A stretch of DNA of 64,000 nt, taken from assembly GCA_015232865.1 (NCBI GenBank), contig JADFYU010000008.1, forward strand, positions 29,748 to 93,747. The letters run 5' to 3'. Position 1 is the first letter of the stretch. Each line of letters opens with the position of its first letter. The translations under genes were made by a program, and so were the position numbers. The notes below the pieces were generated by a model. That model searched no databases. It saw only the letters and a list, made by a program, of their open reading frames with translations, and was not told the DNA's origin. The DNA is from Magnetococcales bacterium (GTDB lineage Bacteria; Pseudomonadota; Magnetococcia; Magnetococcales; UBA8363). Shown here piece after piece: positions 52,906 to 62,122 of this stretch.

Positions 52906-53502
52906 ATGGCATTTATAAAAAGAATCTGGCGTTGGTCCGTGACGCCGAGCAACAAACCGGTCGGTCTGTTCGTCGGTTCCGGTTTGTTGGCTGGAGTCGT
53001 TCTTTTTTTGGGCTTTCATTTTATCTTCATGAAAGGAACCAGCAGCCTATCGCTCTGCATCTCCTGTCATGAGATGGAGGGGGTCTATCAGGAATACACC
53101 GAGAGCGTTCACTATAAAAATGCCTCCGGTGTTCGCGCCCTCTGTGCCGACTGCCATGTTCCTCATGGTGAAGAGATTGGCGACTATCTTGACATGTTCC
53201 TGGACAAGGTGCTGGTCGGAGGCCGACATTTCTACCACCATGTCATCGGCACCTACCCCGACAAAGCCGCCTTCGAAAAATCCCGCTACCGTCTGGCACA
53301 AAATGTGTTGAACCATATGCGCGAAAGGGACTCAAAGGAGTGTCGTCAGTGTCACTCGTACGAATCCATGGCTTTTTTGGATCAGGACAAATCGGCATCG
53401 AGAAAGCATGCTAAAATGTCTGCGGGTGGAGACAAAACCTGCGTGGATTGCCACTCCGGTATTGCTCACAAAGAACCAGAGGAACCGGACGAGGCCTCTT
53501 GA
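52906..53502 (+). CDS. NapC/NirT-type tetrahaem cytochrome c
   Basis: A 198-residue membrane-anchored quinol dehydrogenase. One N-terminal TM (VGLFVGSGLLAGVVLFLGFH) and four CxxCH haem sites: CISCH, CADCH, CRQCH, CVDCH. The spacing and the MEGVYQEYTESVHYKNASGV block are those of the NapC/NirT/TorC family, which passes electrons from menaquinol or ubiquinol to periplasmic reductases. The terminal reductase is not in the window; the monohaem cytochrome downstream may be a partner. Start at 52906 after a purine-rich stretch. Confidence 0.93.
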   Translation: MAFIKRIWRWSVTPSNKPVGLFVGSGLLAGVVLFLGFHFIFMKGTSSLSLCISCHEMEGVYQEYTESVHYKNASGVRALCADCHVPHGEEIGDYLDMFLDKVLVGGRHFYHHVIGTYPDKAAFEKSRYRLAQNVLNHMRERDSKECRQCHSYESMAFLDQDKSASRKHAKMSAGGDKTCVDCHSGIAHKEPEEPDEAS

Positions 53503-53592
53503 TCCATTGATTGGCTTGGAGCACATCCAGGTGATTATTTTACGACCCCGAATGCTTCCTGAGACTTTTTTGCGGGATAAAATGTGAGAATC

Positions 53593-54099
53593 ATGAAAAA
53601 AATAATACTGATGAGTGTGGCTATCACTCTCTTTTCAAGCTTACAGATTCCATTAGCCCAGGCAGATAATCCCGAAAAGACAAAATATGTCGCCTCGGTG
53701 GTCTCCCTGTTGCGTCTGCATGCCCAGATGATTCGCCAGATCTCCGCCAACGATTTTAAATATTCCGAAAACCTGGCACGACACGCCAAATCCTTGCAGC
53801 GGGCTTTTGGTCTGGTTGGTCCCATGGATTGGCACGCGGCTAAATCGGAGACCCTCTATCGCCACGCCAATGACAGCGCGCCGTTGGAATCCCAAACTTT
53901 TGAGAAGTTGGCGGAAAACAGCAATGACCACATGAAAAACCTCTACTCCGCTGCCCACAAAGAGACTAAAACCGGCGAAAGAGGGTTGGTTGTCGAGGCC
54001 CTGGACGAGTTACAGCACGGTTGTGAACAGTGCCATAATATGCTCCCTCCCGGCATGGCCCCCAATGTCTGGGACAACTCCGTTCCACCGGGAAAATAA
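53593..54099 (+). CDS. cytochrome c-prime/c556-like monohaem protein
   Basis: An exported protein of 168 residues with signal peptide KKIILMSVAITLFSSLQIPL-A. The mature part is helical and ends with the single haem site CEQCH in LQHGCEQCHNMLPPG, the C-terminal placement typical of class II cytochromes (c-prime, c556). Family members bind NO or shuttle electrons. About 20 residues follow the site, slightly longer than usual. It lies 90 bases after the NapC-type gene in the same direction. An upstream GTG at 53584 is an alternative start. Confidence 0.82.
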   Translation: MKKIILMSVAITLFSSLQIPLAQADNPEKTKYVASVVSLLRLHAQMIRQISANDFKYSENLARHAKSLQRAFGLVGPMDWHAAKSETLYRHANDSAPLESQTFEKLAENSNDHMKNLYSAAHKETKTGERGLVVEALDELQHGCEQCHNMLPPGMAPNVWDNSVPPGK

Positions 54100-54105
54100 G
54101 AGAAA

Positions 54106-54134
54106 GCCGCACTCACCGTATTGGTGAAGGCGGC
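54106..54134. other. hairpin between convergent genes
   Basis: GCCGC and GCGGC flank CACCGTATTGGTG, a nested hairpin just after the cytochrome gene and near the end of the tandem CZB gene. The core CACC-TATT-GGTG resembles the centre of the repeat element at 27684, so this may be a decayed copy. No T run follows. Confidence 0.45.
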
Positions 54135-54168
54135 ATCGATTTGTGTTTGCAGACGACCAGATCCGGGA

Positions 54169-54990
54169 TCAACATCTGATATTCCGTGGGGGTGTCAATG
54201 AGCCGCTGCTTTGTAGCTGGTTCTCGATGGTCGTCAGCAGATAGACCACCTCCAGACTGTGCTGGATCATATCCTCGTAGGTTCTTCCAGCCTGGAGATC
54301 TTTACGGTTTTGCAGAGCTTTCACCGAAAGGCTGGCCTTGTGATGAAAGGCTTTGTGGACCAGGTCCAAACGTTTGAGACTGGGCAGATCCCCGTGTTTT
54401 TTCAGACCGACATTGTGAATCCAAACCCCCAACGCACAGGACTCCGCCGGCTTCAAGGCGACGTCACGTCCCCGATGACGGAAAGCGCGGAGCAGATCCT
54501 GTGACCAGCGGAAGTGGGTCATGCGCGCTTGACCGGCATCCAAAGCCTCGTTGATACCGTCCTCTCTCTCTTCACGGCCTGTAAACAACGTTTGCATAAT
54601 CCGACGCAAGGGAGCGGGCAGAGTGCTGAACGGTCGTTGTTTTTGCAGGGCACTGAATTCAATGGCGGTCAGGGTAAAGACGATCTCCTGACTCAAGGCC
54701 CGGACCTCCTTGAGATTTTCCTCGACCACCCCAAATCGAGATTGATTCATGCCGGTAATAATCCGCTCCGCGACTGTGTGAAATTTTCTATGCACATCCA
54801 TTAATTGATGAATATATTCACTATCTCGATATTTATTGATACCGGTACGATGCAGCCAGAGACCGAGTTGACAATCCTCATACGATGGCAGTTTTGCCAC
54901 AGACTGCTGACCTTTGGCAATGGCTTCCAACTCCCACTCCCAGGCTAGATGGACATTTCTGGCATTTGTGATATCGAATAGTTCGTTCAT
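54169..54990 (-). CDS. soluble protein of two tandem CZB (zinc-binding) domains
   Basis: A 273-residue cytoplasmic protein with no other domain. Copy one: HLAWEWELE, then EDCQLGLWLH and DVHRKFHTVAE (about 14-100). Copy two: HFRWSQDLL, then ESCALGVWIH and DLVHKAFHHKAS (about 155-240). Each keeps the His and Cys pattern that in CZB domains of chemoreceptors and of the cyclase DgcZ binds zinc with three His and one Cys. CZB is nearly always attached to an output domain; a free-standing double copy has no output and may act as a sensor, zinc buffer or partner protein. The start ATG shares one base with the stop of the preceding gene (TGATG). Confidence 0.8.
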   Translation of the reverse strand: MNELFDITNARNVHLAWEWELEAIAKGQQSVAKLPSYEDCQLGLWLHRTGINKYRDSEYIHQLMDVHRKFHTVAERIITGMNQSRFGVVEENLKEVRALSQEIVFTLTAIEFSALQKQRPFSTLPAPLRRIMQTLFTGREEREDGINEALDAGQARMTHFRWSQDLLRAFRHRGRDVALKPAESCALGVWIHNVGLKKHGDLPSLKRLDLVHKAFHHKASLSVKALQNRKDLQAGRTYEDMIQHSLEVVYLLTTIENQLQSSGSLTPPRNIRC

Positions 54991-55286
54991 CAATTATTTT
55001 TCCTGTTTGCCGATATTTCTGGTTTTAGGGTAAAGGGTTCCGGTTGAGAGAGATTGGTCAGACCCAGTTGAAAAACCATCTCCCGAATGATTCGTTTGGA
55101 CAAGTATCGTCTGATCCAAACGTTTAATTGTTCAACAGCCTCCACCGAGGATTCCTTGGGAATTTTATTGAAAAGCACCAACACCCATGTTTCTGAGTTG
55201 ATGCGGAAATGGCTGATTTCATTTTGAATATACGCTCTAATCAGCAGGAAATTTTCAGGGGTTACATCGTTAAATCCGCTCTGCAT
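54990..55286 (-). CDS. 98-residue protein of unknown function coupled to the tandem CZB protein
   Basis: The ATG at 55286 has GGAG six bases upstream; the frame stays open to a TTG at 55427, so up to 47 more residues are possible. The product begins MQSGFNDVTPENFLLIRAYI and contains helical and hydrophobic blocks (ETWVLVLFNKIP, VEQLNVWIRRYLSKRIIREM). No family recognised; the open upstream part does not show the PilZ motif. It overlaps the tandem CZB gene by one base and is thus its likely partner. Confidence 0.6.
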   Translation of the reverse strand: MQSGFNDVTPENFLLIRAYIQNEISHFRINSETWVLVLFNKIPKESSVEAVEQLNVWIRRYLSKRIIREMVFQLGLTNLSQPEPFTLKPEISANRKNN

Positions 55287-55527
55287 CCCGTTCTCCACCC
55301 ATGGGGCTATTGGATAGGCGTGCCTGGTGCGACCTGTCGGTTGAGTTAGCCGCTCATTGAACACCACACTGCACAGGATGCGCCATCCTTTATGGTCGGC
55401 CCTCCTTTCACCGGTCTGTTTAGGCAACTAATTGTAATATTGATCATTAATAATTCATTCATTTATTTTCCCAGATGAACCAGCCGGTTCTCTCTTGATC
55501 ATTCCGACCCAATAAGCCATATTTGCC

Positions 55528-56976
55528 ATGACATATACGACAGACAAAGACACTTTTGTCTTGTTTTCACCGGAAAGCCAGACCATGCCCGCTTCTTTGC
55601 AACTCTCTTCCCCCTCCCAACAAGCCATCAATCTGTTACACAGCATCCATGACCCGGCAATATTATTGGATCTAAACTATCTGATTCTGGCAGCCAATCG
55701 CGCCTACCGAGAGGATCACGGCGGCGAACGGGAGTTGGGCGGTTTACACTGTTATGAGGTTTCTCACGATTTTAATCGTCCCTGTGATCTCGCCGGAGAG
55801 TGTTGCCCGCTTCGAGTCAGTGCCGAGACAAAGCATAGTGAGCGAATGCTGCACATACACCAGTCGGTCTCCGGTCAAGAGTTTGTTGACGTGGAAATTC
55901 GGCCCATTCTGGACCATCGGGGAGAGATCGCCTATTTTTTGGAGGTGCTCAGACCAACCTTGATTGCCAGTGCCACCCCCAACCCGATCGGTTTGGTCGG
56001 TCAGGCCCCCGCCTTCAATCAAATGTTGGAGCTTGTTCAACGGGTCGCCCCCGAATCGACAACGGTTTTATTGTTGGGGGAGTCCGGCGTCGGCAAGGAA
56101 CTGATCGCCCGCGCCATCCATGAAGCCAGCGATCGGGTCAACCGACCCTTTGTCCCGGTGGAGTGTTCTGGTCTGGCCGAAAATCTGTTCGAAAGTGAGC
56201 TGTTTGGCCATAAAAAAGGTTCGTTTACCGGCGCACACAACGACAAGCCCGGATTGGTGGAGGCGGCCCATGAAGGAACCCTTTTCTTGGATGAGATTGG
56301 CGAGGTTTCAGCACAGATCCAGGTTAAATTGTTGCGTCTGCTGGAGACCCAGACCTATCGCCGAGTCGGCAGCACGGAGTCCCGATATGTAGATTTCAGG
56401 CTGGTCTGCGCCACCAATCGCCCCCTGGCCGACATGGTCGCCCAAGGCACTTTTCGCAAAGATCTCTACTACCGCATCAGCGCCTTTCCCATCACTCTTC
56501 CCCCGCTGCGCAACCGCGTTGAGGATATTGGATTGTTGGCTCAATCCCTTTTAAAGCGGATATCCGGCAACCACCCCTATACCCTTTCACCAGAAGCATT
56601 GAGAACCCTTGAGCGTTACTCTTTTCCTGGCAATATTCGCGAATTACAAAATTTGCTGGAACGGGCAAGAATTTTAAGCAGTGGCCCCCTCCTTTTACCG
56701 GAACACTTTCCCGAGCTGTTTCACCCAGACCTCTCTCCAAAGGGAAGTGACCTCGACAAGACTGTCAAACCCGGAGAAATGCCACCCTTTCAGATTACGG
56801 ACATTCTACCCCTGAAATCCATTGAACAAACCTATCTTCTTCACCTGCTCAGCCATTTTTCGGGAAAACGGTCGGATCTGGCTGAGCAATTGAGCATCAG
56901 CCAAAGAACATTGGCCCGCAAAATACAAGAACTACGGAATCATAAAAAAGCCAAATCCGGGAGATTCTCCGAATAA
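55528..56976 (+). CDS. PAS-domain sigma54-dependent transcriptional activator
   Basis: A 482-residue enhancer-binding protein. PAS domain about 30-150 with a cysteine cluster C75, C86, C92 and C93 ([21 protein letters not shown]), suggesting a metal or redox site. AAA+ about 160-395: [26 protein letters not shown] and [16 protein letters not shown]. Fis-type helix-turn-helix at the end ([20 protein letters not shown]). The sigma54-contact loop is GSFTGA instead of GAFTGA, a common variant. It diverges from the CZB operon (about 240 bases) and may regulate it, though no sigma54 site was found there. A short frame of unknown function follows in line. Confidence 0.92.
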   Translation: MTYTTDKDTFVLFSPESQTMPASLQLSSPSQQAINLLHSIHDPAILLDLNYLILAANRAYREDHGGERELGGLHCYEVSHDFNRPCDLAGECCPLRVSAETKHSERMLHIHQSVSGQEFVDVEIRPILDHRGEIAYFLEVLRPTLIASATPNPIGLVGQAPAFNQMLELVQRVAPESTTVLLLGESGVGKELIARAIHEASDRVNRPFVPVECSGLAENLFESELFGHKKGSFTGAHNDKPGLVEAAHEGTLFLDEIGEVSAQIQVKLLRLLETQTYRRVGSTESRYVDFRLVCATNRPLADMVAQGTFRKDLYYRISAFPITLPPLRNRVEDIGLLAQSLLKRISGNHPYTLSPEALRTLERYSFPGNIRELQNLLERARILSSGPLLLPEHFPELFHPDLSPKGSDLDKTVKPGEMPPFQITDILPLKSIEQTYLLHLLSHFSGKRSDLAEQLSISQRTLARKIQELRNHKKAKSGRFSE

Positions 56977-57031
56977 TTGTGTTAAAATGCTCGGGCAGAA
57001 TCATAGTATCTACTGTTGGAGCCGCTTTATC

Positions 57032-57598
57032 ATGCCGTATTATATGCCTCAATCCCGTTTTTCCGATTTGGCCGTCACTTTGGCCAGCATCCATTTGGAA
57101 GAGAGGTCGCCCCTGAAAAAAGCGGCCGCTCAAATATTGCAGCGGGACCGGCACGCCTATATCGACGAAGGAATTCAAGCCCCCCTGATTCAAGCCGCGA
57201 CCTGGATTTTACAAGTGGCCAAAAACCATTCGACCAACAGCATCGAACATCTCATCCACGAGATGAAAAGCTGTAGCCAAAAAGCCCAGGAGGCCGGCTC
57301 CCTCTCTCAGGAGAGCTACGGCCTTCAGCAGATCATCCTGGAGCGAATCAAAGCCCAGATTGATGAAGATCATTTTTATCGAGACGGGACCACCTACGCC
57401 CTGCGCACGTTTCATGACCTGATTATCCGCTATCGACCGGACGGTAAAAAAAGAACACGGATTTTCGGCCTTATTTCCAATCCTCATTCGGAAAAAGAGC
57501 GGCACTATCGCCCGAATCGCCTGCCTGTTTTTCAAAATGAGATGGCTGCCTATTATCGGCTCGGTGTGCATCTTGGAAAATTTATTGCCTATGAATGA
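57032..57598 (+). CDS. protein of unknown function
   Basis: A 188-residue soluble, basic protein; the ATG at 57032 has GGAG ten bases upstream, while 56987 has none. Helical first half (HLEERSPLKKAAAQILQRDR), a DGTTYALRTFHDLIIRYRPD middle and KKRTRIFGLISNP. No signal or membrane helix. I do not recognise it. It follows the PAS-sigma54 gene by 55 bases and could share its transcript. Confidence 0.6.
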   Translation: MPYYMPQSRFSDLAVTLASIHLEERSPLKKAAAQILQRDRHAYIDEGIQAPLIQAATWILQVAKNHSTNSIEHLIHEMKSCSQKAQEAGSLSQESYGLQQIILERIKAQIDEDHFYRDGTTYALRTFHDLIIRYRPDGKKRTRIFGLISNPHSEKERHYRPNRLPVFQNEMAAYYRLGVHLGKFIAYE

Positions 57599-57629
57599 TC
57601 ATTAATGCTAAAACTTGAAGGACAATTTG

Positions 57630-57758
57630 CTTGATTCCAAATCAAGGGTCTGCCATCCTGGATCTTCCAGTATATTTTAAAATTGAGGATGGCTGGAAAT
57701 CCAACCGATAATTGGGGCTCCTCGCTGCTTGCAACTGCCGCATTCGGAGTGTTTTCTT
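57630..57758. repeat. degenerate repeat element and inverted repeat before the hybrid kinase gene
   Basis: CTTGAT-TCCAA-ATCAAG (57630-57646) is a perfect inverted repeat, one base too widely spaced for an FNR site. CATCCTGGATCTTCCAG (57655-) and CAACTGCCGCATTCGG (57732-57747) look like the two arms of a worn copy of the palindromic repeat; the kinase ATG lies 11 bases on. Confidence 0.45.
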
Positions 57759-60700
57759 ATGATCTGGAATTCCATTCTCGCCATGACGGCACTTGACCTT
57801 CTGATCATCTTCGGAACCGTGGCAAGTTGGTGGCAATTCAGAAAAAACCGAGTTGCCCTGGAAACCCTGAATGCGGTCCCGCCCATCTCCTTTATCCTGA
57901 CCGGCCTGCTGTCGATCTCCCTGTTCTACTTCACCGACCTGGTGATCATGAACATTCTGCCCTTTTTTATCCCAAAAACGTGGGTCATGGCCTTGATGGA
58001 AGATCTCCATCTCAATTTAAAATGGCTGGTTACCCTGTTTGGAGTGGGATTTATTCTGCTGGGCCTGCTTAGATTGCTGCACACCCTTTTTCCACAGATT
58101 GTCGCCATCCAAAACCAAAACCAGGCGTCCCAGACCGCCCTGATGAAAGCGGTACAATCTCTGGAGACCACCAACCACAAGCTCAACAGCGAAATTCAAC
58201 AGCGCAGGCAAGCCAAAGAGGCGCTGGAAAAACGCACCAGTCAACATCACTCCATTCTGGAGACGACTACCGAGGGGTTTTGGCTCTTTTCCGCCACGGA
58301 TTATAGAATCATTGAGGTCAATAACGCGCTTTGTCGAATGCTCAAGGTCGAACCAACCGAGGTTTTGGGCAAAACCCCGTTAACCTTCGCCCATCCCGAT
58401 CATATTACAAAATTGAAATCCATCGGAGCTCAAATCGGTACATCAAATCATCGTATTTTTGAAGTGGCGTTAAAAACCAGTGCCGGTGAGGATCTCCATG
58501 CGGTCTCCCACTGTACGACCCTCTATGACGCCCTCGGAAAGCCTGAATATGCCTTTGCATTTTTAACCGACATTACCCAACGAAAAGTGATGGAAGTTGC
58601 CCTGCAAGAGAGTGAAGCTCGATTCCGGGCCATTACCGCCTCAGTTCAGGACGCCATCATTGCCGCCGACAATCAGGGAAACATTATTTTCTGGAACCAT
58701 GGAGCCGAAACCATCTTTGGTTACACCGAACAGGAAATTCTTGGTCAACCGATCCTTAAATTGATTCCAACCCACCGTGTTGCCGAGCATAAACAGGCTT
58801 TCCAGCGAATCCAAAATTTAAGACGGGAGAGCTGGTTTGGCCAGACCGTCATTCAAACCAGCTCCACCAAAAGCGGAAAAACCTTCCTGGCCGAGATTAC
58901 CCTGAGTATGTGGTCTCGGGACAAGACCCGGTTTTTTTCTGCAGTGGTTCGGGACATCACCGATCGGGAAGAGGAAGCTAAAAACCGGGAGCGCATGTTC
59001 CAATCCCAATCCGCCATCAATACCCTCCTTAAAAACGCCACCGAAACCCGCTCCTTGATTCATCAATTGGAGAGCGCTCTGGATCTGGTTCTATCGGGAA
59101 CCTGGCTTACGACTGCCAACAAAGGATCTATTTTTCTCTATGACAAAAAAACCCAAGAGCTGGAGATGGTCGTCCAAAAGGGATTACCCGCTCCGATTCT
59201 GGCCCAGTGCGCACGAATCAAACCGGGCACCTGCCTCTGTGGCCGCGCCGCTGAGAGCAAAGCACTGATTTTTGCAAGCCATCTGGATGAACACCACGAT
59301 ATCAGCTATAAAAATATCCAACCCCACGGACACTACTGTATTCCCATTCTCTTCAAAGGAGAGGTGTTGGGAATCATCAACATGTACCTGTTGGATGGTC
59401 ATCAGCAGACCGAAAGGGAAGAACGTTTCTTGCTGGCCATGGCCAATTCTCTGGCCGGCATCATCAAACAGACCCAATTGGCGGAAGAGTTGGTCCTGGC
59501 CAAACAGGAGTCGGATCAAGCCAACCAGGCCAAAAGCACTTTTCTCGCCACCATGAGCCACGAGATTCGCACGCCGATCAATGCGATTTTCGGCATGTCC
59601 GAGCTTCTGTTGGACACCGACATCAGCGCCGAACAACGCAAGTATCTGGAGATTTCCCTGCGAGCGGGAGAGGGATTGATGTCTCTGATCAATGACATTC
59701 TTGACCTCTCGAAAATCGAGGCAAACCAGCTGATCCTGGATAATGCCGCCTTCGATCTGAGAAAGTTGATTCATCATACCGTTGACATACTGACAATCAA
59801 GGCCCAGGAGAAAGGGCTTACACTCACCTACACCCTCTCCGAACAGATTCATCCTCTGGTGTTGGGCGACTCTCAACGACTTCAACAGATTTTTTTGAAC
59901 CTGATCGGCAACGCCATCAAATTTTCAAGCCAGGGCACCATCACCCTTTCCGTCGCCCACCAACAGGGTGAATTGCTGCTCTTCTCAATTTCCGATCGGG
60001 GAATGGGCATTCCCCCCGAAAAACTGGAGATGATTTTTCAACCCTTCGTGCAAGCGGATCTCTCCAACACCCGGCGTTTTGGCGGAACCGGTCTGGGATT
60101 GACCATCTGTCAACGGCTTATCGAAAAAATGGACGGAAAAATTTCCGTAACCAGCCAGGTGGGAGTCGGCAGCACTTTCTTGTTTTCCGTCCGGCTTCCT
60201 CGCGCCAAGCAGGTCACAGAAACAGAGCAGCCGGAAGAACGGCTGACCAACCCATCCGACATACAATCCCTCTCGATTCTGGTTGCCGATGACGCCCTGG
60301 ACAATTTAATGGTGATCAAAGGATTTCTCGCTCGCACTGCCCACCGATTGGATCTGGTCAGCAATGGGAGGGAGGCGGTCAGGCAATTTAAAGCAACCTC
60401 CTATGATCTGGTGTTGATGGATATACAGATGCCTGAAATGGACGGCTATGAAGCCACACGAGAGATACGGGAGTGGGAACGCAAATCCGGCTTGAAGCCG
60501 ATTCCCATCATCGCCCTCACCGCCCATGCCATGCAGGACATCTCCAAAAAAATTCTTGCCGCCGGCTGTGACCTGCACCTGACCAAACCAATCCGTAAAA
60601 ACCGCCTGCTCAACGTCATCCACCAGTTTACCAATTTGGAACACCTGGCCACCGACACCCCCTCTTCACCAGCCAGGAAACCGACATGGCCCGTCAAACA

Positions 60701-61085
60701 AATCCAGGAAGCCAACCCGCACCAATCCGAGACGGCCCTGACCCTCAACCACAAAATTCTGGACCAACTTCAAGCGGAGATGGGCTGCGACCTGACGGAA
60801 CCCATAGACCTGTTTCTCTCCACCTTGACTGAGCGCGTCGAACTCCTTGAACAGTACCTTTTACAGGAAAATATCGCCTCTTTGAAAGCGACCGCCCACC
60901 TGATCAAAGGGGCCGCCGCCCTGTTTGGAGCAGACCAATTGGCGGCACTCTGCCAAAAGATAGAAATGAAAGCAAACATTGACCAATTCTCCGAGTGTGC
61001 CATACTTGTCGAAAGTATACGCGCTGAAAGCGAACGGGTTTCCATTTTGTTGAAAGAGAAACTTTTGAAAGAAAACCCATGTTGA
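57759..61085 (+). CDS. hybrid sensor histidine kinase (3 TM, PAS-PAS-GAF-HisKA-HATPase-REC-HPt)
   Basis: An 1108-residue membrane kinase. The ATG at 57759 is preferred over a TTG at 57729 inside the repeat. Three hydrophobic segments fill the first 110 residues, a coiled linker ([20 protein letters not shown]), two PAS domains about 165-290 and 290-415, a GAF domain about 440-570 ([26 protein letters not shown]), HisKA with His601 ([12 protein letters not shown]), HATPase ([33 protein letters not shown]), a receiver with Asp888 (LVLMDIQMP) and an HPt domain with His1047 ([12 protein letters not shown]). All phosphorelay residues are intact. It overlaps the REC-GGDEF gene by seven bases, so that is the likely target. 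Confidence 0.94.
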   Translation: MIWNSILAMTALDLLIIFGTVASWWQFRKNRVALETLNAVPPISFILTGLLSISLFYFTDLVIMNILPFFIPKTWVMALMEDLHLNLKWLVTLFGVGFILLGLLRLLHTLFPQIVAIQNQNQASQTALMKAVQSLETTNHKLNSEIQQRRQAKEALEKRTSQHHSILETTTEGFWLFSATDYRIIEVNNALCRMLKVEPTEVLGKTPLTFAHPDHITKLKSIGAQIGTSNHRIFEVALKTSAGEDLHAVSHCTTLYDALGKPEYAFAFLTDITQRKVMEVALQESEARFRAITASVQDAIIAADNQGNIIFWNHGAETIFGYTEQEILGQPILKLIPTHRVAEHKQAFQRIQNLRRESWFGQTVIQTSSTKSGKTFLAEITLSMWSRDKTRFFSAVVRDITDREEEAKNRERMFQSQSAINTLLKNATETRSLIHQLESALDLVLSGTWLTTANKGSIFLYDKKTQELEMVVQKGLPAPILAQCARIKPGTCLCGRAAESKALIFASHLDEHHDISYKNIQPHGHYCIPILFKGEVLGIINMYLLDGHQQTEREERFLLAMANSLAGIIKQTQLAEELVLAKQESDQANQAKSTFLATMSHEIRTPINAIFGMSELLLDTDISAEQRKYLEISLRAGEGLMSLINDILDLSKIEANQLILDNAAFDLRKLIHHTVDILTIKAQEKGLTLTYTLSEQIHPLVLGDSQRLQQIFLNLIGNAIKFSSQGTITLSVAHQQGELLLFSISDRGMGIPPEKLEMIFQPFVQADLSNTRRFGGTGLGLTICQRLIEKMDGKISVTSQVGVGSTFLFSVRLPRAKQVTETEQPEERLTNPSDIQSLSILVADDALDNLMVIKGFLARTAHRLDLVSNGREAVRQFKATSYDLVLMDIQMPEMDGYEATREIREWERKSGLKPIPIIALTAHAMQDISKKILAAGCDLHLTKPIRKNRLLNVIHQFTNLEHLATDTPSSPARKPTWPVKQIQEANPHQSETALTLNHKILDQLQAEMGCDLTEPIDLFLSTLTERVELLEQYLLQENIASLKATAHLIKGAAALFGADQLAALCQKIEMKANIDQFSECAILVESIRAESERVSILLKEKLLKENPC

Positions 61086-62005
61086 ACAATCCCCTCCCGG
61101 CTTCGGAACAATCAACCATTTTGGTAGCCGAAGATGATGAATCCCAGCTGATATTGGTCCACCATTTTTTAAGTAAAAATGGCTATCGGGTCATACAGGC
61201 CAAAAACGGCGCGGCGGCCGCCCAACTTTTCGAGGAAAAAAAACCGGACCTCGTCCTTCTGGATGCCAAAATGCCGATTTTGGACGGATTCCTGACCTGT
61301 GAAAAAATTCGCAAACTTCCTGGTGGTCAACAGGTGCCGATTATCATGGTCACCGCTCTCTCCGATGACGATTCGGTTGATAGAGCCTTTGAAGCCGGTG
61401 CAGAAGATTATGTGACCAAACCCATCCACTGGGCGGTGCTGCGCCAACGAATTCAACTATTATTGGATCGAAAACAGGCGGAAAAACAGATCCAATTTCA
61501 AGCTACCCATGACGGACTGACCGGATTGCCCAACCGAACCCTCTTCATGGATCGATTACAATCGGCCATCCTCAACAGCCAACGCAACACCAACCCCGTC
61601 GGATTGATGTTTATCGATCTGGACCGCTTTAAATGGATCAACGACGAGTTGGGTCATGCCGCCGGCGATCAACTGCTGCAAGAGGTTGCCGATCGTATGA
61701 CCGGTGCGGTGCGCCAATCCGATACCGTCGCTCGTCTGGGCGGAGATGAGTTTACCGTCATCCTGGCCGATGCCACCGATTTGAGCAGTGTCAGAACGGT
61801 GGCTGAAAAGATTTTATTTCACTTACAACAACCGTTTATCCTGGCCGGTCAATCCGTCACCATTTCCGGCTCCATTGGTCTCACTTTTTATCCAACGGAC
61901 GCCCAAGATGCTGAAAAATTGCTCTGTAACGCCGATAACGCCATGTATATGGCCAAGAATAAAGGCCGCAATCAATACTGCTTTTATGATCAAAGCCTGG
62001 AATAA
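61079..62005 (+). CDS. response regulator with GGDEF domain (diguanylate cyclase)
   Basis: A 308-residue REC-GGDEF protein. REC about 13-130: acidic pair EDDE, phospho-acceptor Asp62 (LVLLDAKMP) and the Lys of VTKPIHW. GGDEF about 140-305: [15 protein letters not shown] and an intact GGDEF at 221-225, preceded by inhibitory site RQSD. Its start lies inside the end of the hybrid kinase gene (ATGTTGA overlap), so the kinase HPt should drive it and c-di-GMP is the output. The layout repeats that at the start of the window, but the two cyclases are only moderately alike in sequence. Confidence 0.94.
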   Translation: MLNNPLPASEQSTILVAEDDESQLILVHHFLSKNGYRVIQAKNGAAAAQLFEEKKPDLVLLDAKMPILDGFLTCEKIRKLPGGQQVPIIMVTALSDDDSVDRAFEAGAEDYVTKPIHWAVLRQRIQLLLDRKQAEKQIQFQATHDGLTGLPNRTLFMDRLQSAILNSQRNTNPVGLMFIDLDRFKWINDELGHAAGDQLLQEVADRMTGAVRQSDTVARLGGDEFTVILADATDLSSVRTVAEKILFHLQQPFILAGQSVTISGSIGLTFYPTDAQDAEKLLCNADNAMYMAKNKGRNQYCFYDQSLE

Positions 62006-62024
62006 ACATTAAAAAAATATTGTT

Positions 62025-62042
62025 CCTAAATTCGGCAGTTGG
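62025..62042. repeat. left arm of the palindromic repeat
   Basis: CCTAAATTCGGCAGTTGG matches the terminus at 15 of 17. GGTACAACGGTTTGCCGGC follows, possibly a shortened inner part. It stands between the cyclase gene and selO. Confidence 0.6.
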
Positions 62043-62122
62043 TCGTACCTGAATCGGTACAACGGTTTGCCGGCTGAATTACCCCAGCAACGGCCACGAA
62101 TCAGGAGATGTCCGGCTTTGCC

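Noticed and set aside
57630..57646. FNR/Anr box TTGAT-N-ATCAA upstream of the hybrid kinase
   Set aside because: The half-sites are five bases apart instead of four and lie in a worn repeat region.
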